A stretch of 24,203 bases of DNA from CAZHRJ01 sp964534765 (GCA_964534765.1 CAZHRJ010000036.1:1-24203), one strand, 5' to 3'. Shown: positions 6,626-12,952, numbered from the stretch's first letter. Translations and numbers: made by a program. Notes: generated by a model not told the origin, from the sequence alone.

Positions 6626-7836
6626 GACGGCTTTTTCATCAGAGCCGTACAGACAATGCCCACGCCGCTGCAGCCGGCAAGAATATAAAACGCGTTGACC
6701 CATCCGCCCGTGGCCTCCCGGACCTCGACGCCGACGACCGGGCCGAGGACTCCGGCCATTCCCCAGGCGGTGTAGACCCATGCGTAATTGAGTCCGATGT
6801 TTTTTGTCCCGTAGAAGTCTGCCGTGATGGCCGGCATGAGTCCCAGAAATCCCCCATAAGAAAATCCGACGAGACTGACGCCGATCGCGTAGAGAAGAAA
6901 CGATTCCGCCCTGGGAAGGACAACCACCATCGCCAGGATTTCTATCGCGAACGCGACCAGAACCGCGTTCTTCCGCCCGATCCGGTCGGAGATGGCGCCA
7001 AAGGTCGGCCGGCCCAGACCATTGAAAATCGCCAGGATCGTGACGGCGCCGCCGGCGACGATCGGCGTCAGACTCGCCATTTCCTGGCCGATCGGGGAGA
7101 CCTGCGAGATGATCATAAGTCCGACGCCGGATCCGATCACAAACGACAGCCAGATCAGATAAAATGATCCCGTCGCCATCATCTCCCCTGGCGAAAAATC
7201 CCTCGCCGCCTGCGCGCCGGCCTGACCGGCCGCCGGCGGCGTCCATCCCGGAGGCCTGTATCCGTCCGGGGGATTGCGAAGCATCAGGCCCGCCAGGGTG
7301 ATGACGGCGCCGAATAAAATGCCGAAGACCAGAAACGTCTGAAGCACGCCGATGCGCGCGATCAGAATCGGCCCGCCGATTCCGCCGATGATCGAACCCG
7401 CGCCCATTCCCATGACGACCAGACCGGTCAAGAGTCCCCGGCGGTCCGGCCACCATTTGATGGTCGTGGCCAGCGGCGTGACGTATGCCCCGCCCATGCC
7501 GATTCCGGCCACCACGCCGAACGCCAGGATCATGCCCGTCAGGGTCGAGCCAAAGAGGCCGGACAGGATAAATCCCAGGCCGATCAGAATTCCGCCCAGC
7601 ACGGCAACCGGCCTCGGACCCGCGCGGTCCTGCCATCGGCCGGCGAATACCATCGCCGCGGCGAAAACCGCGATGGAAATCTGAAAGGGAAGAGTCGCCT
7701 GCGCCGTGGTCCATCCGTAGGCCTCCTGGAGAGGCTTGCGAAACACCGACCAAGCATAGACATTTCCGATACAGAGCATCATCAGTGTCCCGCAGATGGG
7801 ATACCGCAGTCGATTGTGAGCCGGCTGATCCGTCAT
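6622..7836 (-). CDS. MFS transporter, oxalate/formate antiporter (OFA) family
   Basis: This 404-aa, 12-helix inner-membrane transporter has the OFA signature after the first helix (NVYAWSVFRKPLQEAYGW), MFS loop motifs GRWQDRAGPRP between helices 2 and 3 and GAISDRIGRKN between helices 8 and 9, and the family stretch IKWWPDRRGLLTGLVVMGMG. OFA members exchange or import small carboxylates such as oxalate, formate or lactate; the substrate here is not determinable. The start at 7836 is set by GGGAGGT upstream, and the extension to 7935 has no support. It is the first gene of a two-gene operon with the porin-like protein, which suggests a two-membrane uptake route for a small organic acid. Confidence 0.9.
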   Translation of the reverse strand: MTDQPAHNRLRYPICGTLMMLCIGNVYAWSVFRKPLQEAYGWTTAQATLPFQISIAVFAAAMVFAGRWQDRAGPRPVAVLGGILIGLGFILSGLFGSTLTGMILAFGVVAGIGMGGAYVTPLATTIKWWPDRRGLLTGLVVMGMGAGSIIGGIGGPILIARIGVLQTFLVFGILFGAVITLAGLMLRNPPDGYRPPGWTPPAAGQAGAQAARDFSPGEMMATGSFYLIWLSFVIGSGVGLMIISQVSPIGQEMASLTPIVAGGAVTILAIFNGLGRPTFGAISDRIGRKNAVLVAFAIEILAMVVVLPRAESFLLYAIGVSLVGFSYGGFLGLMPAITADFYGTKNIGLNYAWVYTAWGMAGVLGPVVGVEVREATGGWVNAFYILAGCSGVGIVCTALMKKPS

Positions 7837-7973
7837 GAACGACCTCCCGCGAATGGTGTGAGCGACAGCTTTGCCCGGCTTCTTACGATCACGAAACTCT
7901 TCACCCAAGATACCGGGCCGGTAGTCATACCTCACATCCGGAAAAAAGCAAGCAAAATGCCCCGCAGTGCGCC

Positions 7974-8003
7974 TTGACAGCCCGGCGCTGGGCGGAGTAA
8001 ACT
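7974..8003 (+). promoter_or_regulatory. Putative promoter of the radical SAM gene
   Basis: A perfect -35 TTGACA (7974-7979) is followed after 18 bp by TAAACT (7998-8003, four of six matches to TATAAT). Transcription would begin near 8010, about 3 nt before the TTG start at 8013, so the mRNA would be nearly leaderless. A GGAG lies at 7994-7997, but 15 nt from the start is too far for a normal ribosome site. Confidence 0.45.
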
Positions 8004-8012
8004 CTCAGTACT

Positions 8013-9677
8013 TTGGCAACGAACAACAAGTTTTTGCTGATCAACCCGAGGCCGCTGGAGTTCGAGCTCCTGGAGGCGATTGGGATCCCGTTCAACATTC
8101 TGTATCTGGGCACGTGGCTTAAGCACCACGGATTTGACGTCGAGATCATCGACGGCCTGGTCCAGCCGTCCACGCGCGTCTTCTACGACCGCGTCATGGA
8201 GGGCGCCAGGGATGCCGCGGTGGTTGGCGTCAGCGTCATGACGCCGCACGTGGCGGATTCGCTCGAACTCAGCAAAAAAATCAAGGAAAAATACCCCCGG
8301 TGCGCCGTGCTCTGGGGTGGGATCCACCCGACGCTCTTTCCGGATTCGACGCTCAAGCATCCGGCGATCGATTTCGTCATTTACGGCGAGGGCGAGGACG
8401 CAATCCTCCACCTGGCCAGGGAATTGCAAAAGGAGCATCCGAACTTCGCCGCAGTCCCCGGGATGGGATTCAAGCTCCCGGACGGGAAATTCAAGATGAC
8501 GCAGTTTCGCACCACCGTCGAAGTCAATAAACTGCCCGATCCCGACTACTCGCTCCTGGAACCCTTTGATCCGTACCTGATCCCGCGCAACCTCAGTCGA
8601 AAAAAGTCCCACCGCGAAATGTACCGCTACGCCTCCATCCACTGCGGCCGCGGCTGCCCTTACGACTGCACCTTCTGCATCAATACCGTCTACGACCAGC
8701 CGCTCCTTCGCCGGCACCGCGCGTTTCCGGCCGAGCGGACGTTTGCGGAGATGAAATGGTTCAAGGAAAAGCACGGGGTGCAGTACATCAGCCTCCAAGA
8801 CGAGCTATTCTTCGTGAACCGGCCGAGGCTTGAAAAGCTGGTGGATCTCATGGAGAAGGAACCCCTGGGCGTGATCTGGGACACCAACGTGCGGGTGAAC
8901 TATTTCAACGAGGCCTACGTCGACAGGAAATTTTTAACGCGGATTTACGATCTGGGATATCGCAAGTTCAATCTGTCGGTCGAGTCCGGATCGGACCGGG
9001 TGATCAAGGCGCTGCACAAGAACATTCTGAGGGAGCAGGCGCTCCAGACGGTTCAAAACGTGGCCGAGGCCGGCATGACGCCGACGGCGGGATTCATGAT
9101 CGGGATTCCGGGTGAAGAAGTCGAGGACATGTACAAGACCCTCAAGCTGGCGATTGAACTCTACACCTCGGTCAACGGGAAGATGTCCTTTATCGGACCC
9201 CAGACATTCCGGCCGTATCCGGGAGCGGAGCTGTTTGAGACGGCCAGGAAGATGGGTTTGAAGACGCCGGCAAACCTTGAGGACTGGGCGACGATCGCCG
9301 TGAACCCGATGTTCGGCTTTCTCGATATGAGATTTCTGCCATGGCTTGACGACAACAAGCGACGGCACATCAATTTCATCCAGAAATATTTCACTGTTGT
9401 CCTCGGCTGCCGGCTCGACTGGTCGGTCCTGAAGCTGCCCCTTCGAATGATGCTCGTCTCCGTCCCGCTCCACCTTCTGCTCAAACTCCGCGTCCGGTTC
9501 GGCGTTCTGGACCGGTTCTGGCTCATCGAGCGGACCATCCTGAACACCCTGACGCCGGCCGAAGCGGTCCTGCGAAAACTCAGGGTGCAGTACCGGAAAA
9601 TCAAACACCGGATGCGTGACCTCTTCTCCCATCGCCCGGTGGTAAAAAAACCGGTCCTGGCCGCAGCCCGCGGCTAA
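8013..9677 (+). CDS. B12-binding-domain radical SAM protein
   Basis: The 554-aa protein starts with TTG; KFLLINPRP follows at once, as usual for this class, and no alternative start is close. Residues 1-140 form a cobalamin-binding-type domain (VVGVSVMTPHV, WGGIHPTLFPD, YGEGEDA). The radical SAM core begins at CGRGCPYDCTFC with cluster ligands C215, C219 and C222. It continues with the expected SVESGSDRVIKALHK and GFMIGIPGEE stretches. The C-terminal 100 residues are basic with an amphipathic or hydrophobic patch (LRMMLVSVPLHLLLKL) that may sit on the membrane. Relatives methylate or cyclise lipids, hopanoids, antibiotics or tetrapyrroles; no neighbour reveals the substrate. It is a single-gene unit. 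Confidence 0.88.
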   Translation: MATNNKFLLINPRPLEFELLEAIGIPFNILYLGTWLKHHGFDVEIIDGLVQPSTRVFYDRVMEGARDAAVVGVSVMTPHVADSLELSKKIKEKYPRCAVLWGGIHPTLFPDSTLKHPAIDFVIYGEGEDAILHLARELQKEHPNFAAVPGMGFKLPDGKFKMTQFRTTVEVNKLPDPDYSLLEPFDPYLIPRNLSRKKSHREMYRYASIHCGRGCPYDCTFCINTVYDQPLLRRHRAFPAERTFAEMKWFKEKHGVQYISLQDELFFVNRPRLEKLVDLMEKEPLGVIWDTNVRVNYFNEAYVDRKFLTRIYDLGYRKFNLSVESGSDRVIKALHKNILREQALQTVQNVAEAGMTPTAGFMIGIPGEEVEDMYKTLKLAIELYTSVNGKMSFIGPQTFRPYPGAELFETARKMGLKTPANLEDWATIAVNPMFGFLDMRFLPWLDDNKRRHINFIQKYFTVVLGCRLDWSVLKLPLRMMLVSVPLHLLLKLRVRFGVLDRFWLIERTILNTLTPAEAVLRKLRVQYRKIKHRMRDLFSHRPVVKKPVLAAARG

Positions 9678-9705
9678 AGGAGAGACACGGAAAGCTGGAG
9701 GCGAG

Positions 9706-9779
9706 TGGGCGCTAGAGGACTTGAACCTCTGACCCCCTCCATGTCAAGGAGGTACTCTAACCAGCTGAGCTAAGCGCCC
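9706..9779 (-). tRNA. tRNA-Val (anticodon GAC), left copy at attL
   Basis: The minus strand folds into a normal 74-nt tRNA: 7-bp acceptor stem GGGCGCT/AGCGCCC with discriminator A, D arm with AGCTCAGCTGGTTAGAG, anticodon stem CCTCC/GGAGG with loop TTGACAT (anticodon GAC, reading valine codons GUC/GUU), and T arm AGAGG-TTCAAGT-CCTCT. CCA is not encoded. All stems pair, so this is the functional copy. Its 5' flank now belongs to the integrated element, so its promoter must come from the 3' region of the integrase gene; an AT-rich TAATAT-like stretch near 9795-9803 could serve. Confidence 0.95.
9739..9779. repeat. Left attachment-site core (attL), 41 bp
   Basis: These 41 bp are identical to 14993-15033 and in the same orientation. 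They comprise the 5' half of the tRNA-Val gene up to two bases beyond the anticodon loop. The sequence diverges on both sides of the repeat, which is the expected boundary of site-specific integration into a tRNA gene. Confidence 0.85.
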
Positions 9780-9798
9780 TCGATTGACGCTCAAGATA

Positions 9799-10923
9799 TT
9801 ATGCAGCCGATGATTTTGCAATCCGCGAAATCGTGCCCTTTTCGTGCCCTTTTGATTTTGACCTGGCCGCGTCGAACGCTTTCGTAAGTCGATCCAGCGA
9901 ATCGCGCAATTTTTCGGTGTAGTAGTGCGTGTAGATTCGCGCCGCCGCGTAACTCTTGTGCCCCATCAGCGCCATGCGCTCGTCAATGTCCACGCCGTTC
10001 ATGGCGAGGTAAGAGCCAAACGTATGGCGTAGATCATGGAAGCGCAGACGGCGCGTGATCCCGAGGCGCTTCTTCAGACACCGAAACGAAGACTTGCATT
10101 GTCGCGCTGCCTTTCCCTTCCAGCCGAAAACGTAGTCAGACGCGGCGGTCCTGGGCTGACGGTCGATGATCTCCGCAAGGATCGGGTGCAACGGCAGAGT
10201 GCGCGGCGTGTCGTTCTTTGTTTGTGGAATGTAGATCACGTTGGCCGTGCGGTCGATGTCGGAATGCCGAAGCCGCAAGATTTCACCGCGCCGCATGCCG
10301 GAATAGAGCGCGAACAGCGCAATATCCGCGCCGCGCGTGCCATCCGGCCGAAGCGCCGCAATCTCGTCCGGCGTCAGAATCGTGGGCGGCCTCGTCGCCT
10401 GCCGGATTTTCGGGTAAGGCACGGCCGCCGCCGGATTGTGATTGATATATCCACCGCCGACCTTCTGGCCGTTCTGATCCTTCATGCCGACGTGGGCGAA
10501 TTTGAAAAAGGAGCGGATCGCGCTGAGATACCGCACAATCGTAGCCGGATCGACGCGCGTCTGTAGTTCCAGTTTCCAGCGTTCAAGGTCGAAGGCGGAC
10601 ACGTCGCTCAACTTCTGTGGTCCGAATTTGGCGAGAAAGATTTTCAGTGTGTATCTCTCAACGCACCAGCTCCGCTTGTTTTTCTCAACATAAGGCAGAT
10701 AGTAGGACGTGAAGAATTGGGCGGCAGTCAAATGGGTTGGCTCTTTGAAGCCGACGACGTTGCCTTGCTTGTATTCGATGAGGCGTTGGGAATAGAACGC
10801 CTCCGCTTCGGCGCGGGTTGTAAAGCGCATCCGGCCGCGCTGACGGTGGCCGGACACATCCCAATAGTAATAGTTGACGCGGTAGCGTCCGTTGCTTTGC
10901 CGTCGAATGGCGCGTGTCCCCAT
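9799..10923 (-). CDS. Tyrosine site-specific recombinase (integrase)
   Basis: This phage-type integrase catalyses strand exchange between the element and the tRNA-Val gene. The 374-aa product (ATG 10923, with a GGGAAGG ribosome site; a TTG at 10962 is an alternative) has an N-terminal arm-binding region (RRQSNGRYRVNYYYWD), a SAM-like core-binding domain (about 64-165) and a C-terminal catalytic domain. The catalytic residues are all there: R211 (SGMRRGE), K236 (QTKND), H296 and R299 (HDLRH), H322 (MGHKS) and Y331 (IYTHYY). The last codons (KGHEKGT) coincide with the 30-bp double repeat that probably forms arm-type binding sites. It is divergent from the XRE regulator. Confidence 0.95.
   Translation of the reverse strand: MGTRAIRRQSNGRYRVNYYYWDVSGHRQRGRMRFTTRAEAEAFYSQRLIEYKQGNVVGFKEPTHLTAAQFFTSYYLPYVEKNKRSWCVERYTLKIFLAKFGPQKLSDVSAFDLERWKLELQTRVDPATIVRYLSAIRSFFKFAHVGMKDQNGQKVGGGYINHNPAAAVPYPKIRQATRPPTILTPDEIAALRPDGTRGADIALFALYSGMRRGEILRLRHSDIDRTANVIYIPQTKNDTPRTLPLHPILAEIIDRQPRTAASDYVFGWKGKAARQCKSSFRCLKKRLGITRRLRFHDLRHTFGSYLAMNGVDIDERMALMGHKSYAAARIYTHYYTEKLRDSLDRLTKAFDAARSKSKGHEKGTISRIAKSSAA
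9832..9861. repeat. Left arm-type repeat (two copies of GTGCCCTTTT)
   Basis: CGTGCCCTTTT occurs twice in tandem, followed by GATTTTGA, 52 bp from the attachment core. The same 30 bp, with two differences, are found near the right core (14872-14901), in the same orientation. Tandem short repeats flanking an integrase core are typical of arm-type binding sites. This copy lies within the 3' coding end of the integrase. The alternative is a duplicated gene end. Confidence 0.6.
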
Positions 10924-11015
10924 ATCCCCCGACCTTCCCGGCGCGTATTTGAAACGTGTCAAGCCCGAAACAAAAAAACGGGCGCGAAATCCGCCCTTGT
11001 GAAAGCTGCTCCGAT

Positions 11016-11042
11016 ATTATAGCATTGTGCCATAAATGTCAA
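11016..11042 (-). promoter_or_regulatory. Promoter of the integrase gene
   Basis: Reading the minus strand, TTGACA (11042-11037) is followed after 15 bp by TATAAT (11021-11016), which is preceded by TGC, forming an extended -10. Both boxes are perfect, which compensates for the short spacer. Transcription would start near 11009, giving an 86-nt leader before the ATG at 10923. Confidence 0.65.
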
Positions 11043-11056
11043 ATAAATCATTATGG
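11030..11056. promoter_or_regulatory. Inverted repeat CCATAA/TTATGG, possible operator
   Basis: CCATAA (11030-11035) and TTATGG (11051-11056) form an inverted repeat with centres about two helical turns apart. It overlaps the -35 box of the integrase promoter and lies just upstream of the XRE gene. A dimeric XRE regulator bound here could control both directions. Only the repeat is seen; the binding is inferred. Confidence 0.35.
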
Positions 11057-11084
11057 AGCGCCCAATGAGACGCAAAAACTCGGA

Positions 11085-11090
11085 TATAAT
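11085..11090 (+). promoter_or_regulatory. -10 box of the XRE regulator gene
   Basis: A perfect TATAAT ends 7 nt before the ATG at 11098. There is no recognisable -35 box at the right distance and no ribosome site before the ATG, so the transcript would start at or next to the start codon (leaderless). Confidence 0.45.
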
Positions 11091-11097
11091 CGGGTCT

Positions 11098-11466
11098 ATG
11101 GCGCGACCACGAAAGGCAAAGCTGAGAGTCAGAGGCGACAAGGGAATCGGCGAGCGCCTGACGCGTTTCCGTCAGGCGCGGGGTCTGTCCCAGGCCGAAC
11201 TTGCCGACAAGCTGGGAGTCGATCAGTCCGACATATCGAACTTCGAGCGCGGGGTCTATCGGCTCAACGACGGGCTGATCGTTCAGATATGCAAACTGTT
11301 TCGAATACGCGCCGACGAACTGCTAGGGTTGGCGGCGCTGAAGCAGGACGGAGAAGTCACACCAAGCCGCCGAATCCTTCGGAAGTTGCAGGAAATCGAA
11401 AGATTACCCAAGAGGGATCAGCTGGCGCTCTTCCGCTTCATAGACCGCGCCCTTCGTGCCGAGTGA
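11098..11466 (+). CDS. XRE-family transcriptional regulator
   Basis: The 122-aa protein has a helix-turn-helix domain at about residues 17-78: GERLTRFRQARGLSQAELA, then VDQSDISNFERG as the recognition helix region. A C-terminal helical tail (91-120) probably dimerises. I place the start at ATG 11098; an ATG at 11053 would add 15 residues but would put the TATAAT box inside the gene. It most likely represses the integrase promoter or its own operon. The stop overlaps the start of the zinc-finger gene by one base (TGATG), so the two are coupled. It may also be the antitoxin half of a toxin-antitoxin-like pair, but no toxin is recognisable. Confidence 0.85.
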   Translation: MARPRKAKLRVRGDKGIGERLTRFRQARGLSQAELADKLGVDQSDISNFERGVYRLNDGLIVQICKLFRIRADELLGLAALKQDGEVTPSRRILRKLQEIERLPKRDQLALFRFIDRALRAE

Positions 11467-11669
11467 TGAAGACTTGTCCCCTCTGCGGCTCCAGAAAAAT
11501 AAAGATCGTTACCGGAGCTTATGGATTGCCGGGCGGTGGTCGGCTGCAGAAAGTAACGAGGGAAGCATGTCCGGACTGCAAAGAACAATTTTTTGACGGA
11601 CCAACAACCGATTGGATTCTCAAAGCCGCCAAGAGGCGAAAGCGTAAATCCAAATTGCGGGCAGCCTGA
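11466..11669 (+). CDS. YgiT/MqsA-type zinc-finger protein, 67 aa
   Basis: The protein has two knuckles, C4-x2-C7 (CPLCG) and C35-x2-C38 (CPDC), about 27 residues apart, as in the N-terminal zinc domain of MqsA (YgiT). The MqsA-like glycine-rich segment and FFDGP follow. The C-terminus is very basic (AAKRRKRKSKLRAA). It starts within the stop of the XRE gene. MqsA itself is a zinc domain followed by an HTH domain; here the HTH protein and the zinc protein are separate and in reverse order. The role may be DNA binding or cofactor to the regulator. No MqsR-like toxin is next to it. Confidence 0.7.
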   Translation: MKTCPLCGSRKIKIVTGAYGLPGGGRLQKVTREACPDCKEQFFDGPTTDWILKAAKRRKRKSKLRAA

Positions 11670-12019
11670 CCAACATCACGCCGAACGCGGCGTACTCCCG
11701 CGCCGTGTCCTGACAATCGGCGGGACACGGTGCCCGTCCGCCGCTCCCTATGCCGATCTTGTGGGCCTGAGCCGCCGCGCGTGATCGCCGAATGAAGCCG
11801 TGCGCCTAACACCGTGTTAGGCGCACTCGTCTGTGCCCCATCCAAGCCGCGGAAGCATCTTGATCGCGTGCGGCAGTGCGGCCGCACTGCCGGCGCTCCG
11901 CATGGACTCGGACAACCTGATCCGGGCTCCGCTCACGCGATAAACCTGCTGTCGGATGCGGCCACGAGGTGGCCGCATAGTTGGTCCCCGCCCACCCGCC
12001 CTCGATCAGAGATTTCGGA
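11670..12019. other. Gene-free stretch rich in perfect palindromes
   Basis: No protein gene is supported here. The stretch contains hairpins ACGCCG/CGGCGT (11678-11693), CCGTGTCC/GGACACGG (11703-11730), the 27-bp palindrome at 11800-11826, a 22-bp perfect palindrome at 11871-11892 (half-site CGGCAGTGCGG) and ATGCGGCCAC/GTGGCCGCAT (11956-11978). These hairpins lack T-runs, so they are not ordinary intrinsic terminators. The density suggests structured DNA or RNA. Confidence 0.6.
11800..11826. repeat. 27-bp palindrome A (GTGCGCCTAACAC half-site)
   Basis: Thirteen-base arms, GTGCGCCTAACAC and its complement, surround one central base. The outer ten bases of each arm are the same as in the palindrome at 12451-12477, while the inner three pairs differ but still pair. 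Confidence 0.85.
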
Positions 12020-12217
12020 TCAATGCTTCTTTGTCCGCTCCCATGTTGCCCTGATCTTGTCGGCTATCTGCTTGAAATTGGGATTGGCTCTTTCTTTTTT
12101 CTCGACGGCCGTCTTGTAGTTCGGATACACTTCGATATTGTCGCTTAGAAGTACCCCGCCCCATTTCTCGTCGCTCCAGTTTTCAAAATCCTCAATCTCA
12201 TTCCTTGTGAGTCGCAT
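12020..12217 (-). CDS. Orphan small protein, 65 aa
   Basis: I do not recognise the family. The protein is charged and aromatic-rich (MRLTRNEIEDFENWSDE, then KWGGVLLSD; later VEKKERANPNF and IRATWERTKKH), with no signal or membrane segment. It is probably a small soluble, mostly helical protein. Its codons are more AT-rich than those of host genes. A near-consensus promoter lies immediately upstream and would give a leaderless mRNA. It sits between the two matching 27-bp palindromes, so it may be a cargo gene independent of both the regulator pair and the methyltransferase operon. It could assist the restriction system or act in defence, but nothing in the sequence proves that. Confidence 0.6.
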   Translation of the reverse strand: MRLTRNEIEDFENWSDEKWGGVLLSDNIEVYPNYKTAVEKKERANPNFKQIADKIRATWERTKKH

Positions 12218-12223
12218 GCTTGG

Positions 12224-12252
12224 ATTTTATTCGCTATTCTTTGTTGTGGCAA
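12224..12252 (-). promoter_or_regulatory. Promoter of the 65-aa gene
   Basis: On the minus strand TTGCCA (12252-12247), a 17-bp spacer and TAAAAT (12229-12224) form a near-consensus sigma70 promoter. The ATG at 12217 begins 7 nt after the -10 box, so initiation would fall at the start codon and the message would be leaderless. No ribosome site is present between. Confidence 0.65.
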
Positions 12253-12282
12253 ATCGACGAGGGGAAAATATGGGTGGAGGGC

Positions 12283-12418
12283 GCGGGAGGAGGGGCCTCC
12301 CGCTCCATCGCGAGGCCACGGACGGCCGAGCGCCAGCCGCTCAGGGATGGCCCTGTTTTGGCGCGGGTGAGTCCGCCTTAGGCGGACGCCGGGAAACCCC
12401 GTTTCCCGCACCCGCGCC
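12283..12418. other. Hairpin chain with a three-way junction
   Basis: Consecutive perfect hairpins are GCGGGAGG/CCTCCCGC (12283-12303), GGCC/GGCC (12314-12327), GAGCG/CGCTC (12328-12342) and CAGGG/CCCTG (12342-12355). Then a 10-bp stem (12360-12369 with 12409-12418) encloses two hairpins, GTCCGCC/GGCGGAC (12371-12387, 3-nt loop) and CGGGAAAC/GTTTCCCG (12390-12408, 3-nt loop), forming a three-way junction. The strand that is used is unknown. It could be a structured RNA, a fold of single-stranded DNA, or the decayed end of a mobile element. Confidence 0.6.
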
Positions 12419-12450
12419 CCATCCCACGCGCGGCGGGAAGCACCGACGGA

Positions 12451-12477
12451 GTGCGCCTAATGCGGCATTAGGCGCAC
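12451..12477. repeat. 27-bp palindrome B (GTGCGCCTAATGC half-site)
   Basis: Thirteen-base arms, GTGCGCCTAATGC and its complement, surround one G. It lies 4 bp beyond the stop of the vsr gene and could stabilise the 3' end of the methyltransferase-HNH-Vsr transcript, although no T-run follows. It is the partner of the palindrome at 11800-11826. Confidence 0.85.
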
Positions 12478-12481
12478 GGTG

Positions 12482-12952
12482 TCAACGGCGTCCCCGTGTG
12501 TCGGCGCTCCGATGCTTCTCTGCTTTCTTCGCGTGGCTTTGGCGTCGTCGTGTGATCCGAAGGAGACGAGACAGTACGACCTCGGATGAAATTTTGCCGC
12601 ACGTCCAAAGCGTCACGACGGACCATCCCATACCCCGAAGCGCACGCCGGACGCCACGGTCCCGCTGTGTATTCCGCCGTATTTTCTTCAGCCAGAACAA
12701 ACGATTCGTTTTCGGGATTGTGGCGCGAGCGCATCCTCTGTGTGCATGCCAAAAACAGCCGTTGACAAAGAACGCGACCTTCTTACGTCTTAAGACGGCG
12801 TCCGGCGTTCCGGGTATATCGGTCACATGAGTTTCATAACGGTAACCGAGGGAACTGAGCAACCGCTCCAACTTTTTTTCCGGCGCCGTTCCGGTGGAAC
12901 GGATTTTGGTCATTATCTCCGAACGGCGTTCGGGGGTGAATCTATCGGCCAA
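12482..12952 (-). CDS. vsr: Very short patch repair (Vsr) endonuclease
   Basis: Vsr nicks DNA 5' of the T in T:G mismatches that arise when 5-methylcytosine deaminates, so it limits mutation at sites methylated by the neighbouring C5 methyltransferase. I take TTG at 12952 as start, 4 nt after the HNH stop, giving 156 aa that begin MADRFTPERRSEIM. Conserved residues by E. coli numbering fit well: E25, D51 (GTPD), H69 and H71 (NGCFWHAH), then FWLKK and RNTQRD. The position of E. coli H64 is Asn here. The C-terminal ~30 residues are basic. It is the last gene of the methyltransferase operon. Confidence 0.92.
   Translation of the reverse strand: MADRFTPERRSEIMTKIRSTGTAPEKKLERLLSSLGYRYETHVTDIPGTPDAVLRRKKVAFFVNGCFWHAHRGCARATIPKTNRLFWLKKIRRNTQRDRGVRRALRGMGWSVVTLWTCGKISSEVVLSRLLRITRRRQSHAKKAEKHRSADTRGRR

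Noticed and set aside
5345..7753. 802-codon open frame joining porin and upstream sequence
   Set aside because: Its upper half is an alternate frame of the MFS gene. The signal peptide at 6625 and the ATGA overlap define the porin start; the openness is an effect of high GC content.
11800..12477. Integron attC sites: GCCTAAC and GTTAGGC occur in the palindrome at 11800-11826
   Set aside because: The two boxes are separated by only a few bases with no inner L boxes, far shorter than true attC sites, and no integron integrase is present; the second palindrome lacks the AAC/GTT ends.
11678..12477. CRISPR array
   Set aside because: The palindromes differ from each other and the spacing is irregular; there are no regular direct repeats or cas genes.
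12138..12830. 230-aa plus-strand frame
   Set aside because: It crosses the hairpin field and the antisense of vsr; composition is Arg/Pro-rich and no family is recognisable.
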